A stretch of 64,000 nucleotides of DNA from an uncultured Campylobacter sp. (GTDB lineage: Bacteria; Campylobacterota; Campylobacteria; Campylobacterales; Campylobacteraceae). Position numbers and translations under genes: made by a program. Location: positions 1 to 64,000 of the forward strand of contig NZ_CAURPW010000008.1 of NCBI RefSeq assembly GCF_963526985.1, given 5' to 3'. How positions within the stretch are numbered: position 1 is the stretch's first letter; each line of letters opens with the position of its first letter. The notes under the pieces are model-generated. The model searched no databases, had not been told where the DNA came from, and was given only the letters and a program-made list of their open reading frames with translations. Positions 28,558 through 36,782 of this stretch are shown here, piece by piece.

Positions 28558-28671
28558 ATGCGATTATTTATTTATCAAAACGAGCTTAACGCCATTTGTT
28601 TCGACGAGTATTTTAGTTACTTAAATAGCGTCAAAAATATAATCGATAAGCCTATATACGATTTTTTTTGA
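28558..28671 (+). CDS. Short ORF behind the G8 tract, possibly a fragment
   Basis: A 37-residue product (MRLFIYQNELNAICFDEYF...) with a GGGGGGGG sequence acting as Shine-Dalgarno. The frame ends at an eight-T run (28662-28669); with seven T it would end a few codons later as DFFEDAKT. AT-rich, with different codon use from neighbours. It could be a small gene or the start of a larger truncated one. No family recognised. Confidence 0.4.
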   Translation: MRLFIYQNELNAICFDEYFSYLNSVKNIIDKPIYDFF

Positions 28672-28708
28672 AGATGCCAAAACTTAGTCGCCGACCAAGC
28701 CGCACTAA

Positions 28709-28954
28709 TTACGATAGCTTTTTCCATTCGCCTAGCGAGTACAAAAAAGGGTTACGAAAAAGAGTTAAGATTTCATCTTTTAAATCTTTATTAACTACTA
28801 ACGTATTTAAATAGCAATAATTTCTAGTTAAAAGGATATCTCTATGCGAATCCGTATAAGCCGCCGCCGACAAGCCTTGTTTCGGATTAGCTAAATCCGA
28901 ATAAACGACCTCTTCTTTTATTTTCCATCCGATTATTCTTACTAGATAAAACAC
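28709..28954 (-). CDS. Small hypothetical protein, about 81 residues
   Basis: The product has a regular alpha/beta look (YLVRIIGWKIKEEVVYSDLA, then SLGEWKKLS at the end) with no signal peptide. The start is unclear: the frame is open for about ten codons before the GTG at 28954 (FGKIANE) but has no ATG and no good ribosome site, so the 5' end may be damaged. It follows the 169-residue gene by 30 bases on the same strand. Family unknown. AT-rich like its neighbours. Confidence 0.45.
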   Translation of the reverse strand: MFYLVRIIGWKIKEEVVYSDLANPKQGLSAAAYTDSHRDILLTRNYCYLNTLVVNKDLKDEILTLFRNPFLYSLGEWKKLS

Positions 28955-28984
28955 TTCATTTGCGATTTTGCCGAATTTTTATTT

Positions 28985-29494
28985 CTATCGCTTGCGCCGC
29001 TTATTGGCCTTTAAATTATTCGCGTTTGCGTCTTTATATACCCATAACTCTTTAAAAACGAAATCGTAATCTAAAAAATCGGTTAATTCGGAAAAATCGT
29101 CGAATTCTTCCGGCAAAGGAAACCCGACACCCCAAATCCCATCGACCGCGACGAATCCGCCCCAAGCGACCTGCTCGGTCGTATTTTGCAAGATATCTGC
29201 TACGCTCATCCCGGCCCAGATGCGCCCTTTTGACGTTTTATAATATCCGTTAAAATTTACGCCGCACGAGATAAGGGAAATTTCAAAATTTATAGGGTCG
29301 AAATAAATATCCAAAAACGATTCTTTTATTTTTATGCAGTTATCGCGTATATCGCTTATTTCGTAGCCTAGTTTGTCTAATTTACTAAAGATACCATTAA
29401 CGTTTTCGCCCAAATATATACCTCCGACGCCGACGTTTGGAGCGATGACGTCGCCTAAAATTTTCATTTCGTTTGCGCCGGTTTTAGTCTGCAT
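28985..29494 (-). CDS. Hypothetical soluble protein, 169 residues
   Basis: I do not recognise the family. It is an acidic alpha/beta protein with no signal peptide (GVGGIYLGENVNGIFSKLDK, IWAGMSVADILQNTTEQ, WGVGFPLPEEFDDFSELTDF) and a basic tail. The start may be at 29494 (13 bases after the upstream stop, probably coupled) or at 29467. Its acidic nature, size and place after an LRR-like gene recall immunity or effector-neighbour genes, but no toxin is present here. AT-rich composition suggests transfer. Confidence 0.55.
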   Translation of the reverse strand: MQTKTGANEMKILGDVIAPNVGVGGIYLGENVNGIFSKLDKLGYEISDIRDNCIKIKESFLDIYFDPINFEISLISCGVNFNGYYKTSKGRIWAGMSVADILQNTTEQVAWGGFVAVDGIWGVGFPLPEEFDDFSELTDFLDYDFVFKELWVYKDANANNLKANKRRKR

Positions 29495-29507
29495 GCGTTA
29501 TCTTGCT

Positions 29508-30428
29508 TCATTTTTCGCCGTATTTTGCCTTTAGTAGGTCGTGAAGCTTGCTCCAAGTATGCGAATAATGCCCCCTGCTTTCAAAGCCGCAGCAGCTGAT
29601 TTTGCTCTCTAGTATGGGCGTTAGATCTCCGTCTGCTACGTATTTAAAAAAGAATTCTCGCAAATTCGGAAAATTGGCTAAAAATTTCAAATTTTCCGCG
29701 TTAAAGCGCGCATCGAAACGCTCTAGCGACTCTAGCCGCACGCCTTCTATCGCCGCGCTATTAAGCAGCCTGCAGCGCTCTATATAAAGCCACTTTAGCT
29801 TTTTTAGAGCATTTATCTCGCTTACGTTAGTAAGCCTAGGCGCGGAAAATATAAACAAAAAATTTAGTTCGCTGCAACGCTTTATGCCGTCCAGGTTCAC
29901 AATCCTCGTAAAAGCCAGCTCTAGCTGCTCAAGTCTTGGCGTATCACGGAAAACGGCCAAATTTTCGTGCGAGAGTTTTGAAAGTTTAGCGTAGCGCAAA
30001 GTAGGCGGCAGGCGGTTAAATTTCATCTTTTTGTTTTGCGTCGCCTCAAGCGCTTCTAAATTTTTGAAACGCGAGAAATCAAGCCCGAATTCGGCATTTT
30101 CGAAAAATCGCAAAGCTCGCATCTCAGTGTCGTAAAGCGCCTCCGCGCCCTTTACTTCGCCGATTTTAAAATCCTTCCAAATCTCTAAAATCTCTATCTC
30201 GGGAAAGATTTCAAACGCGCTAAGATCAAGCGAGGAAACAACGCTAGGGTTGCCTGCTATCCTAACAACGCGCACGTCGTGTTCTTTGGCAAAGGCTATG
30301 CCCTCGGCTAGTCTGCTAGGCGGGTATATCACTACCGTAGCATCTCTACCCTGCGACGGCTTTGGGGCGTAAGGATAGCGCACATCGCCTTGCACGCAAG
30401 CATCTATGATTTTAAATTTTTCGCTCAT
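29508..30428 (-). CDS. Leucine-rich-repeat-like protein, 306 residues
   Basis: From about residue 85 the chain shows irregular repeats of 20-25 residues (FKNLEALEATQNKKMKFNRL, TPRLEQLELAFTRIVNLDGI, LKKLKWLYIERCRLLN, LESLERFDARFNAENL) typical of a divergent LRR solenoid. No signal peptide. LRR proteins mediate protein binding. AAGGAATTTT precedes the ATG. It heads a three-gene run of small, unrelated-looking genes. The binding partner is unknown. Confidence 0.65.
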   Translation of the reverse strand: MSEKFKIIDACVQGDVRYPYAPKPSQGRDATVVIYPPSRLAEGIAFAKEHDVRVVRIAGNPSVVSSLDLSAFEIFPEIEILEIWKDFKIGEVKGAEALYDTEMRALRFFENAEFGLDFSRFKNLEALEATQNKKMKFNRLPPTLRYAKLSKLSHENLAVFRDTPRLEQLELAFTRIVNLDGIKRCSELNFLFIFSAPRLTNVSEINALKKLKWLYIERCRLLNSAAIEGVRLESLERFDARFNAENLKFLANFPNLREFFFKYVADGDLTPILESKISCCGFESRGHYSHTWSKLHDLLKAKYGEK

Positions 30429-30550
30429 AAAATTCCTTAAAATGTTTCTGCGTTTGCCGGCCGCGTTTAAATTTACGCCGGCTTAACGATTTTGGCAAAT
30501 TTTCGCTTGCGGTAAAGCCAAACTAGCCCGCTAAATTCTAAATTTAGCCT

Positions 30551-31111
30551 TTAGCTCAAAAACCCGTGATCTAAAAGGTGCGTGATTAAAATTTTAAATC
30601 CAAGTGCGATGAGGATCGCGCCGCCTAAAATCAGCGCCTTTTGCTCCAAAAACTCTCCCGCAAATTTACCGACGTAAAACGCCGCAACGCTAAGCGCGAA
30701 GCACACTATGCCGATCACGGCGGCGCTAAACCAGATGTTTGCAGCCGTAAAGCTCAGCGTCACGCCGACGGCTAGCGCGTCGATACTAGTGGCAAATCCG
30801 CCGCAAAGCAGCGTCCTCGTATCAAGGCTCACGGCCTGCGCGGGCTCGTTTCTACAGGCTTCGCGGATCATTTTTACGCCCAAAAAGCCCAAAATCGCAA
30901 ACGCGATAAAATGATCGATCTGCGCGATAAATCTCGCAAACGCCGCGCCCAAAAAGTAGCCTGCAAGCGGCATCGCCGCCTGAAAAAATCCAAAAACAAA
31001 CGCGATAAATAAAATCTTTGATAGCGCGAGATTGCGGTATTTTGCGCCGTTTGCGATGCTAAGCGCCGCCGCGTCCATAGCAAGCGCGATAGATAGAAGT
31101 AAAAGCTCCAT
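30551..31111 (-). CDS. mntP: Manganese efflux pump MntP
   Basis: A 186-residue inner-membrane protein with six helices. Both conserved aspartate-bearing repeats are present: ALAMDAAALSIANG near the N-terminus and TSIDALAVGVTLSF about residue 115. MntP exports Mn(II) and protects against manganese overload. AAAGGG site before the ATG. It stands alone; no manganese-sensing riboswitch was evident in the 280 bases upstream. Confidence 0.92.
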   Translation of the reverse strand: MELLLLSIALAMDAAALSIANGAKYRNLALSKILFIAFVFGFFQAAMPLAGYFLGAAFARFIAQIDHFIAFAILGFLGVKMIREACRNEPAQAVSLDTRTLLCGGFATSIDALAVGVTLSFTAANIWFSAAVIGIVCFALSVAAFYVGKFAGEFLEQKALILGGAILIALGFKILITHLLDHGFLS

Positions 31112-31411
31112 TTTGCCCTTTCAAAAAGGCTAATTTTAACTCAAAATTTGCCTTTTTCGGTTACTCTCGCTCAAATTTGCGTCTAAATTTGACGTCTGAA
31201 ATTTGAAGCCGCACAGACGAGTGCGCCGTATAAATTTGCGCTTAAATTTAGCCCTTAAATCACGGCTCAAATTTGCGATTTAAATTTTGCAAATTTAATC
31301 CTCCGCGCCGTAAAGAAGTGGGTAAATTTGCCCGAGAAATGCTCAAATTTACCCGTTTAAAAGCTGAAATTTAATATCATAACCGCCGAATTTTACTTGA
31401 AGGAAAAAGCA
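31112..31411. other. Divergent spacer
   Basis: About 300 bases, dense in AAATTT words, between mntP and the DUF4197 gene. Promoters for both are expected. Nothing else seen. Confidence 0.4.
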
Positions 31412-32176
31412 ATGAAAAAAAGTTTGATTTTATGCGCGTTTTTACTCGCAGCTTCGGCGCACGCGGCAGGCTGGCAGGACGCGCTAAATAAAGAGACGCT
31501 AAATCAAGGCGCGCAGATACTGGGCGCGGCAAACTCGGGCGACTACAAAAGCGCGGTCAGCAGGGCTCTAAACGCGGCCGTTAAGGAGCTATCAAACGGG
31601 GGATTTTTAAAAAACGCAACGGCTAAAATCCCGTTGCCAAAGAGCCTGGAAACTGCGGCAAATTTGGCTAAAAAAGTAGGCGGCGAAAAGTGGGCTAACG
31701 AGCTAGTAACCTCGATAAATAACGCTGCAAGCGCGGCCGTGCCGGGAGCTGCGGACGTATTTTCGGGCGTGATAAAAAACATGAGCGACGCGGACGTGAA
31801 AAAGGTGCTAGAAGGCGGCAAGGATAGCTTTACGAAGTTTTTGCAACAAAACTCGAGCCAGAAGCTGCAAGCCGTATTTAAGCCAATCATTACCAAAATG
31901 ATGAGCGACAATACCTTCGCAACCGCCTATAACGGGCTAAATTCGTTCGTCGCAGGTAGCGCGCTGGCAAAATCAGATACCGCAAAGCAGCTAAAAGGCA
32001 TCGCTACTAGCATGGGTGCGGGCGAATACGTTCCGCAGGAAAACGAGGATCTAAACGACTACATTACGCGCAAGACGCTAGACGGGCTATTTAACGTGAT
32101 GAGCGAGAAGGAAAGCTCGCTACGAGGCGGCGCCGTGGAGCAGGGCACGAAAATCCTGCAGGGAATTTTTAAATAA
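31412..32176 (+). CDS. DUF4197 family periplasmic protein
   Basis: A 254-residue secreted helical protein: signal peptide (LILCAFLLAASAHA), then the DUF4197 pattern GWQDALNKETLNQGAQILG, AVKELSNGGFLKNATAKIPL and YNGLNSFVAGSALAKSDTA. I use ATG 31412 with AAGGAAAAAGC upstream instead of the earlier in-frame TTG. The family has no established function. It lies 15 bases before the first EamA transporter gene, so the two may be co-transcribed. Confidence 0.82.
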   Translation: MKKSLILCAFLLAASAHAAGWQDALNKETLNQGAQILGAANSGDYKSAVSRALNAAVKELSNGGFLKNATAKIPLPKSLETAANLAKKVGGEKWANELVTSINNAASAAVPGAADVFSGVIKNMSDADVKKVLEGGKDSFTKFLQQNSSQKLQAVFKPIITKMMSDNTFATAYNGLNSFVAGSALAKSDTAKQLKGIATSMGAGEYVPQENEDLNDYITRKTLDGLFNVMSEKESSLRGGAVEQGTKILQGIFK

Positions 32177-32191
32177 AAATAAGGGAGAATA

Positions 32192-33079
32192 GTGAAAAAT
32201 AGTTTGGAATTTCGCGCCGACGTAGGCATGATATTTGTTGCGATAGTCTTTGGCCTGGGCTATCTGCCTACCTCGCTCGCGCTTGCTACTAACGGGGTTT
32301 TCGGCGTTTTGTTTTGGAGATTTTTGCTAGCGGCGATCATAGCCGGGGCGATTTTTTACAAAAAGCTAAAAAACGTAAGCGCGTCTGATATAAAACCCGG
32401 CGTGATTTTGGGTCTGTTTTTGTTCGCGGGATTTGTCAGCCAGACTTTCGCGTTTAAGTACGCCGACACCTCGTCCGTAGCCTTTATCATCGGGCTAAAC
32501 GTGGCTTTGGTGCCTTTTATCGCAGCGGGGCTTTTTAGGCACAAAATTTACTCTTACGCGTTTGTGGGCGTGGCGTTTGCGGTGGCGGGGCTTTATATGA
32601 TAGGCGATACGAAGGTGGGCTTTGGGCTGGGCGAAATTTTGGCTCTGGTTTGCGCCTGCGCTTATTCGTTTCACATCGTGCTGACGAACCGCCTAGTGCA
32701 AAAATGCGACCTCGTAAATATGGTCTATTTTGAAATTTTAACCCTGATCGCGCTTTGTTTTGCGGCTATTTTGGTTTTTGAGGACGCTAAAATCGCGCCG
32801 GTCGCAGACAAGGCGTTTATCATAGCGATGCTGGTCGTGGGCGTGCTGGGCACGGCGTTTGCGTTTTTCGCGCAGGCGCTTATGCAAAAATTTACCACGC
32901 CGGTTAAAACGGCGATATTTTTCACGCTAGAGCCCGTAACCGCAGGAGCGATGGGGTACTTTATCGGCGCCGAGGACATCAGCGCGTATAGGCTTTGCGG
33001 CGCAGCGCTTATCTTAGTCGGAGTTTTGATTAGCGAGATAGGCAGCTACCTGCGCGCTAAAAAGGAAAATTTAGCTTAA
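32192..33079 (+). CDS. EamA/DMT family transporter (first of two)
   Basis: A 295-residue inner-membrane protein with ten predicted helices in two EamA repeats (TNGVFGVLFWRFLLAAI; TPVKTAIFFTLEPVTAGAMG). DMT transporters export metabolites or amino acids; the substrate is unknown. GTG start after AAGGGAG, 15 bases after the DUF4197 stop. The next gene but one spacer is a clear paralogue, so this is a tandem duplication that has diverged. Confidence 0.88.
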   Translation: MKNSLEFRADVGMIFVAIVFGLGYLPTSLALATNGVFGVLFWRFLLAAIIAGAIFYKKLKNVSASDIKPGVILGLFLFAGFVSQTFAFKYADTSSVAFIIGLNVALVPFIAAGLFRHKIYSYAFVGVAFAVAGLYMIGDTKVGFGLGEILALVCACAYSFHIVLTNRLVQKCDLVNMVYFEILTLIALCFAAILVFEDAKIAPVADKAFIIAMLVVGVLGTAFAFFAQALMQKFTTPVKTAIFFTLEPVTAGAMGYFIGAEDISAYRLCGAALILVGVLISEIGSYLRAKKENLA

Positions 33080-33286
33080 AATTTGGCGGGTTTTGCTTGC
33101 CGTTTCGTCCGCAGCAAAACCTCGCCGCAAAATCAAATTTATAAAATCGCCTCTTAAATTTAGCTTTAAATTTATCACCGTTTCGCCTGCCGGCAAGACG
33201 GCGGCGACTTTTAATTTGACGCGATAAAGCCCGAATTTAGTCAAATTGCGTTAAATTTGCCCCTTAAATTTAGCTAAAGAAATCAG

Positions 33287-34180
33287 ATGAAAAAATCAAC
33301 CGAGCTTAAGGCCGACTTCGCGCTGTTTGCTATCGCGGTGGTCTGGGGCGTGACGTTTTTGCCGATGGCCCAGACGCTAAAGACAAACGGCGTTTTTACG
33401 CTTTTGTTTTGGCGGTTTTTGATCTCGGCCGTTTTGATGGCGCTCATAAGCCTCAAATTTACGCGCAAGATCGATCCCAATTCGCTAAGATTCGGCGCAT
33501 TTTTAGGCGCGCTTTTGTTTGCGGCCTTTACGCTTCAGACCTTTGCTCTAAAATACGCCCCAAGCTCCACCGTCGCCTTTATCACGGGACTAAACGCGGT
33601 TTTTACGCCCTTTATCGCTCTTGCGTTTTTCGGACAAAAGGTCGTAGTTTACGCCTTTATCGGCGCGTTTTTGTCGGCGGCGGGGCTTTATTTTCTAACG
33701 GGCAGCGAGCTTGGTTTTGGCGTCGGCGAGGGGCTTAGCGTCGTTTGCGCGCTGGGCTTTGCGCTGCATATCATTTTCACGGGCGTTTTGGTGCGCAGGT
33801 GCGAGCTGTACTGGATGGTGAGCGCGCAGTTTGCGGCCGTGGCGGCGCTTTGTTTCGCCGCCGCGCAGATTTTCGAGCCTCGCGGCGTCGTGCCCGTTTT
33901 AGACGAGGCGTTTTTCGTCGCAGTCGCGGTTACGTCGGTGTTTGCGACGGTTTTGGCATTTTTCGTGCAAACCGCGGCGCAGCGCTACACCACGCCCGTT
34001 AAAACCTCGCTTATATTTACCTTTGAGCCCGTGAGCGCTGGAATCGTGGGGTATTTCGTCGGCGGCGAGATACTAAGCGGCGTGCAGATAGCAGGAGCCG
34101 GGCTCATACTCTTTGGCATCGTCGTTAGCGAGGTCGGCAGCTACTATAAAAACAAAAGATCGCGGGAAAATTTGAGCTAG
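33287..34180 (+). CDS. EamA/DMT family transporter (second of two)
   Basis: A 297-residue paralogue of the upstream transporter, sharing start (KADFALFA), TNGVFTLLFWRFLISAV, LKYAPSSTVAFITGLNA and TPVKTSLIFTFEPVSAGIVG at matching positions. Ten membrane helices. The 200-base gap from the first copy and a weak ribosome site (AAAGAAATCAG) suggest its own or lower expression. Substrate unknown. Confidence 0.88.
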   Translation: MKKSTELKADFALFAIAVVWGVTFLPMAQTLKTNGVFTLLFWRFLISAVLMALISLKFTRKIDPNSLRFGAFLGALLFAAFTLQTFALKYAPSSTVAFITGLNAVFTPFIALAFFGQKVVVYAFIGAFLSAAGLYFLTGSELGFGVGEGLSVVCALGFALHIIFTGVLVRRCELYWMVSAQFAAVAALCFAAAQIFEPRGVVPVLDEAFFVAVAVTSVFATVLAFFVQTAAQRYTTPVKTSLIFTFEPVSAGIVGYFVGGEILSGVQIAGAGLILFGIVVSEVGSYYKNKRSRENLS

Positions 34181-34319
34181 CGGCTTTTGTGTGCTTAAAT
34201 ACGGGACGGCCGAATTTTGCGGTTAAATTTAAGGTTTTAACGGCGAGTTTAGGTGCCAAATTTTGCTCAAATTTGGGCGTATCGAAAGCGAAATTTGACC
34301 GCACAAAGGAAGGGAAAAA

Positions 34320-34856
34320 ATGAACGAGGATGAAAATTTAGCGGCACCAAAGTGGATGAAACTTGATGCCGACGAGAAAATTTTGTGCGAATTTGAGCTC
34401 GCGCATACCGTCCACAAAGAAGTCGACTCCGCGCTTTGTCTTTTGATACTGCTTTTATACGCGCGCAACAAGAGCTTTGACGTAGGCGTCTTTTGGGTCG
34501 CCATGACGGCCGGCTGCGCATTTTTATTTTGCCTTTTTGCGCGCCAAAGCGTAAAGACCGCCAAGGCCAAAAAGCTCTACGTTACGAACAGGCGCTTTAT
34601 AACCAAACGCGGCGATACGGTCGGTATCGGCGACGTGTATTTTAGGTATCTAGAGACTAGCGGCGGCGATATCATAGACTTTAAAACCCAGATTTATTTT
34701 TATGAAAATAAAAGATTTTTATTTTATTGCGTTGCGGACGAGGAAAGCGACGAGTATCAAAATTTTATAAAAACGATATACGATATTTCAAAAAACGAGC
34801 ATATTTTAGGGGAAAGACTGCCTTATTTTGTAAAACGAAAGCTAGTTAATCCCTAA
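34320..34856 (+). CDS. Hypothetical membrane protein with PH-like domain
   Basis: A 178-residue protein: an acidic N-terminus (DADEKILCEFELA), two adjacent membrane helices (about residues 38-80) and a C-terminal domain (KKLYVTNRRFITKRGDTVGI, VYFRYLETSGGDIIDF) resembling bacterial PH-type domains. The gene has a strong AAAGGAAGGG site. Function unknown; the third-position composition falls toward AT at its 3' end. Confidence 0.6.
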   Translation: MNEDENLAAPKWMKLDADEKILCEFELAHTVHKEVDSALCLLILLLYARNKSFDVGVFWVAMTAGCAFLFCLFARQSVKTAKAKKLYVTNRRFITKRGDTVGIGDVYFRYLETSGGDIIDFKTQIYFYENKRFLFYCVADEESDEYQNFIKTIYDISKNEHILGERLPYFVKRKLVNP

Positions 34857-35411
34857 ATTTAGCCGAATGTACAGGCTTTTGCGCTCTTTGGCTCTCTTAG
34901 CAAACGTTGATCGCAACGCTTGGCCGCGCATCAAATTTTAGAGCGTTACCGCCGCAAAGCTTGCTTTAAACAAATCGTGGCTCGGCGTCAAAGATTTTGC
35001 TAGCGGATAAATTTAAAATTTGCTTTTGGCGCAGATTTGGATTTAGTCGGCGATGCGTATTTTCGTGATTGTGCTTTTTGCCGTTACGGGCGGACGCAAA
35101 TTTGATGCTGGAAGCCGCAAAACAAAAGCCTTTTTGTAGTTTTGAGGTCAAATTTACAAGTAAAATTTAAGCTAAATTTGTCAAATTTAGCTTAAATTCA
35201 GCAGGCCAACAAAGCGCGGCAAAATTTGAAAATCCAATCAAATCTCGGCTTTCAAGCGGCAAATTCGGTGCGAAATCCAAACGCAGTGAAGTAAAAATAG
35301 GCGCAAAATTCGGACAAACCCGCAAATTAAACAAAAGTCAAAACGCTCAAATTTAACCAAATTCGCGCCGCGTACGTTAAATTTGAATAAATTTGGCTCG
35401 AAACGCTTGCC
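34857..35411. other. Spacer with AAATTT-rich palindrome
   Basis: About 550 bases between convergent genes with no supported ORF. It contains the 35-base palindrome listed next and several AAATTT words. Confidence 0.4.
35164..35198. repeat. Perfect 17-base inverted repeat
   Basis: AATTTAAGCTAAATTTG, one T, then its exact reverse complement. It could be a cruciform or a protein-binding site, or a remote terminator for znuB 210 bases away. The one-base loop makes an RNA hairpin with a few opened bases likely. Confidence 0.6.
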
Positions 35412-36209
35412 TTACCGCCTCTTTACCGCCGTAAATACAAAAAAACAAACCGAAGCGATGAGGATGATGCTCGCGCCGCTGGTTAAATTCGCCTCAAAGC
35501 TCAGCCACAGCCCGCTAACGCAAAACGCGGCCGAGATGAACGCGGCGTTTAGCATCATCGTGCCCAGGCGGCTTGATATCGCGCCCGCGATGTAGGGCGG
35601 GATCGTGAGTAGCGCGATAACCAGTATGAGCCCGACCGCGCGTATCGTCATCACGACGCTTAGCGCCATCATGCACGTTAGCGCGTAGTATAGCAGCGTT
35701 GTGCGCACGCCGCGAAGCCGCGCAAACTCCGCGTCAAAGCTAAGCGCCTCAAACTGGCGGTAAAATAGCGCGACGGACGCGAGTATGACGCAGTTTGCGA
35801 CCGCCATAAAAACAAGATCGCCCTGCGGCACGGCCAAAATCGAGCCGAAAAGATAGCTCATCAAATCGACGTTGTAGCCAGGCGCCAGGTCGGTGAGGAT
35901 GATGCCAAACGCCATGCCAAACGCCCACAGCGCGCCGATAACCGAGTCCATCTTGCTTTTATCTTTGAGCGTGATCGTAGCGATGAGTAGCGCCAAAAAC
36001 AGCGAAAACAGACTAGCACCTAACAGCGGCTCAAGCGAAAAATAAAACGCGATGCCAAGCCCACCGTATGCGCCGTGAGCGATGCCGCCTGCGATAAAAA
36101 CCATGCGGTTTATGACCGTGAGCGTGCCGATCACGCCGCAAGCGATGCTAACGAGGATGCCTGCCAGCAGGGCGTTTTGCATAAAATTTAAGCTAAGAGC
36201 TTCTAGCAT
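35412..36209 (-). CDS. znuB: Zinc/manganese-type ABC transporter permease ZnuB
   Basis: A 265-residue ABC-3 family permease with about eight membrane helices; MQNALLAGILVSIACGVIGT, the typical GGIAHGAYGGLGIAFYF and LILVIALLTIPPYIAGAISS are present. It forms the channel for zinc uptake with ZnuC and ZnuA. I start it at ATG 36209 (AAAGGAAACAA site) rather than the longer frame to 36263. Unusually it is cut off from znuC by 573 bases containing a terminator, a G-rich structure and a repeat element, so it probably has its own promoter or depends on read-through. Confidence 0.9.
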   Translation of the reverse strand: MLEALSLNFMQNALLAGILVSIACGVIGTLTVINRMVFIAGGIAHGAYGGLGIAFYFSLEPLLGASLFSLFLALLIATITLKDKSKMDSVIGALWAFGMAFGIILTDLAPGYNVDLMSYLFGSILAVPQGDLVFMAVANCVILASVALFYRQFEALSFDAEFARLRGVRTTLLYYALTCMMALSVVMTIRAVGLILVIALLTIPPYIAGAISSRLGTMMLNAAFISAAFCVSGLWLSFEANLTSGASIILIASVCFFVFTAVKRR

Positions 36210-36311
36210 TTGTTTCCTTTTTACTTTTTTGGCGTTTTTGGCGTTGCTCGCCGAGACCCGCACCTTTAAGATGCTAAATTTAAATTAGTCAAATTTAGTT
36301 AGATTCTTTTC

Positions 36312-36343
36312 GTAAAAAACAACCGTTTGAGGTTGTTTTTTAC
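36312..36343 (-). terminator. Strong hairpin inside the zinc operon
   Basis: Perfect 13-base stem GTAAAAAACAACC / GGTTGTTTTTTAC with a six-base loop, about 100 bases before the znuB start. The U6 stretch in the 3' arm on the minus strand fits an intrinsic terminator or an attenuator for transcripts from znuC. Confidence 0.7.
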
Positions 36344-36354
36344 TTTGTTGTAAA

Positions 36355-36507
36355 GGGGGTGGGGGGCTTGAATTACGCTCTGCCAGCAGTTGCGAAGCGT
36401 AGCTGAAGCAAAAGAGCTCCCTTTTATATCCGACTTTTCTTTTTCTTTGGAGGCGGAAGGGGTTTCTACTTACGAAGCGTCGCCCCTTCCGCCCCCAAAC
36501 CCCCACC
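36355..36507. other. G-rich nested inverted-repeat structure
   Basis: A run of five G, T and six G (36355-36366) faces GCCCCCAAACCCCC (from 36491). Within them lies a perfect 11-base stem GGCGGAAGGGG (36452-36462) / CCCCTTCCGCC (36483-36493) with a 20-base loop, and a weaker GCTCT...AGAGC hairpin near 36378-36416. The G-runs could form a quadruplex. ORFs crossing it look like chance. It lies between znuC and znuB; role unknown. Confidence 0.5.
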
Positions 36508-36650
36508 ATCCCCACTGCACGTTAGCGGGGTGCGAACGCGCTATCGCGCCGCACGTTTTAAATTTACGACATAGTTAAATTTAACGCCGTCAAGATACAG
36601 GTTTCGGCAACTCAAATTTGTAAATTTAATGCCAAATTTGAACACAAAAA

Positions 36651-36775
36651 GTTAAGGCGCAGTATTTTGAGATGGATTTGAATGTTGTGAAGCAAAAATA
36701 AGCAAGGCTAACCAAATAGGTTGCCGCAGCGATATTTTTGCAAGCTCATTCAAAGACGCTCAAAAGACAAGCCGC
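36651..36775 (-). ncRNA. Dispersed structured element, copy 1 (between znuC and znuB)
   Basis: Nearly the same sequence as 61314-61440 at both ends, with a variable centre. Four nested helices can be drawn (plus-strand positions): TTTTGAG 36665-36671 with 36759-36765; TTTGAATG 36677-36684 with 36747-36754; GCAAAAATA 36692-36700 with 36733-36741; AACC 36710-36713 with GGTT 36719-36722, extended by GGC/GCC. The inner two helices have different sequence in the other copy but still pair. It begins seven bases after the znuC stop on the minus strand. It may be a cis-acting RNA or a non-autonomous mobile element. Confidence 0.65.
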
Positions 36776-36782
36776 AAATCGC

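Noticed and set aside
36390..36578. 62-residue ORF across the G-rich structure
   Set aside because: Pro/His/Arg-rich translation of a GC-rich hairpin; no ribosome site.
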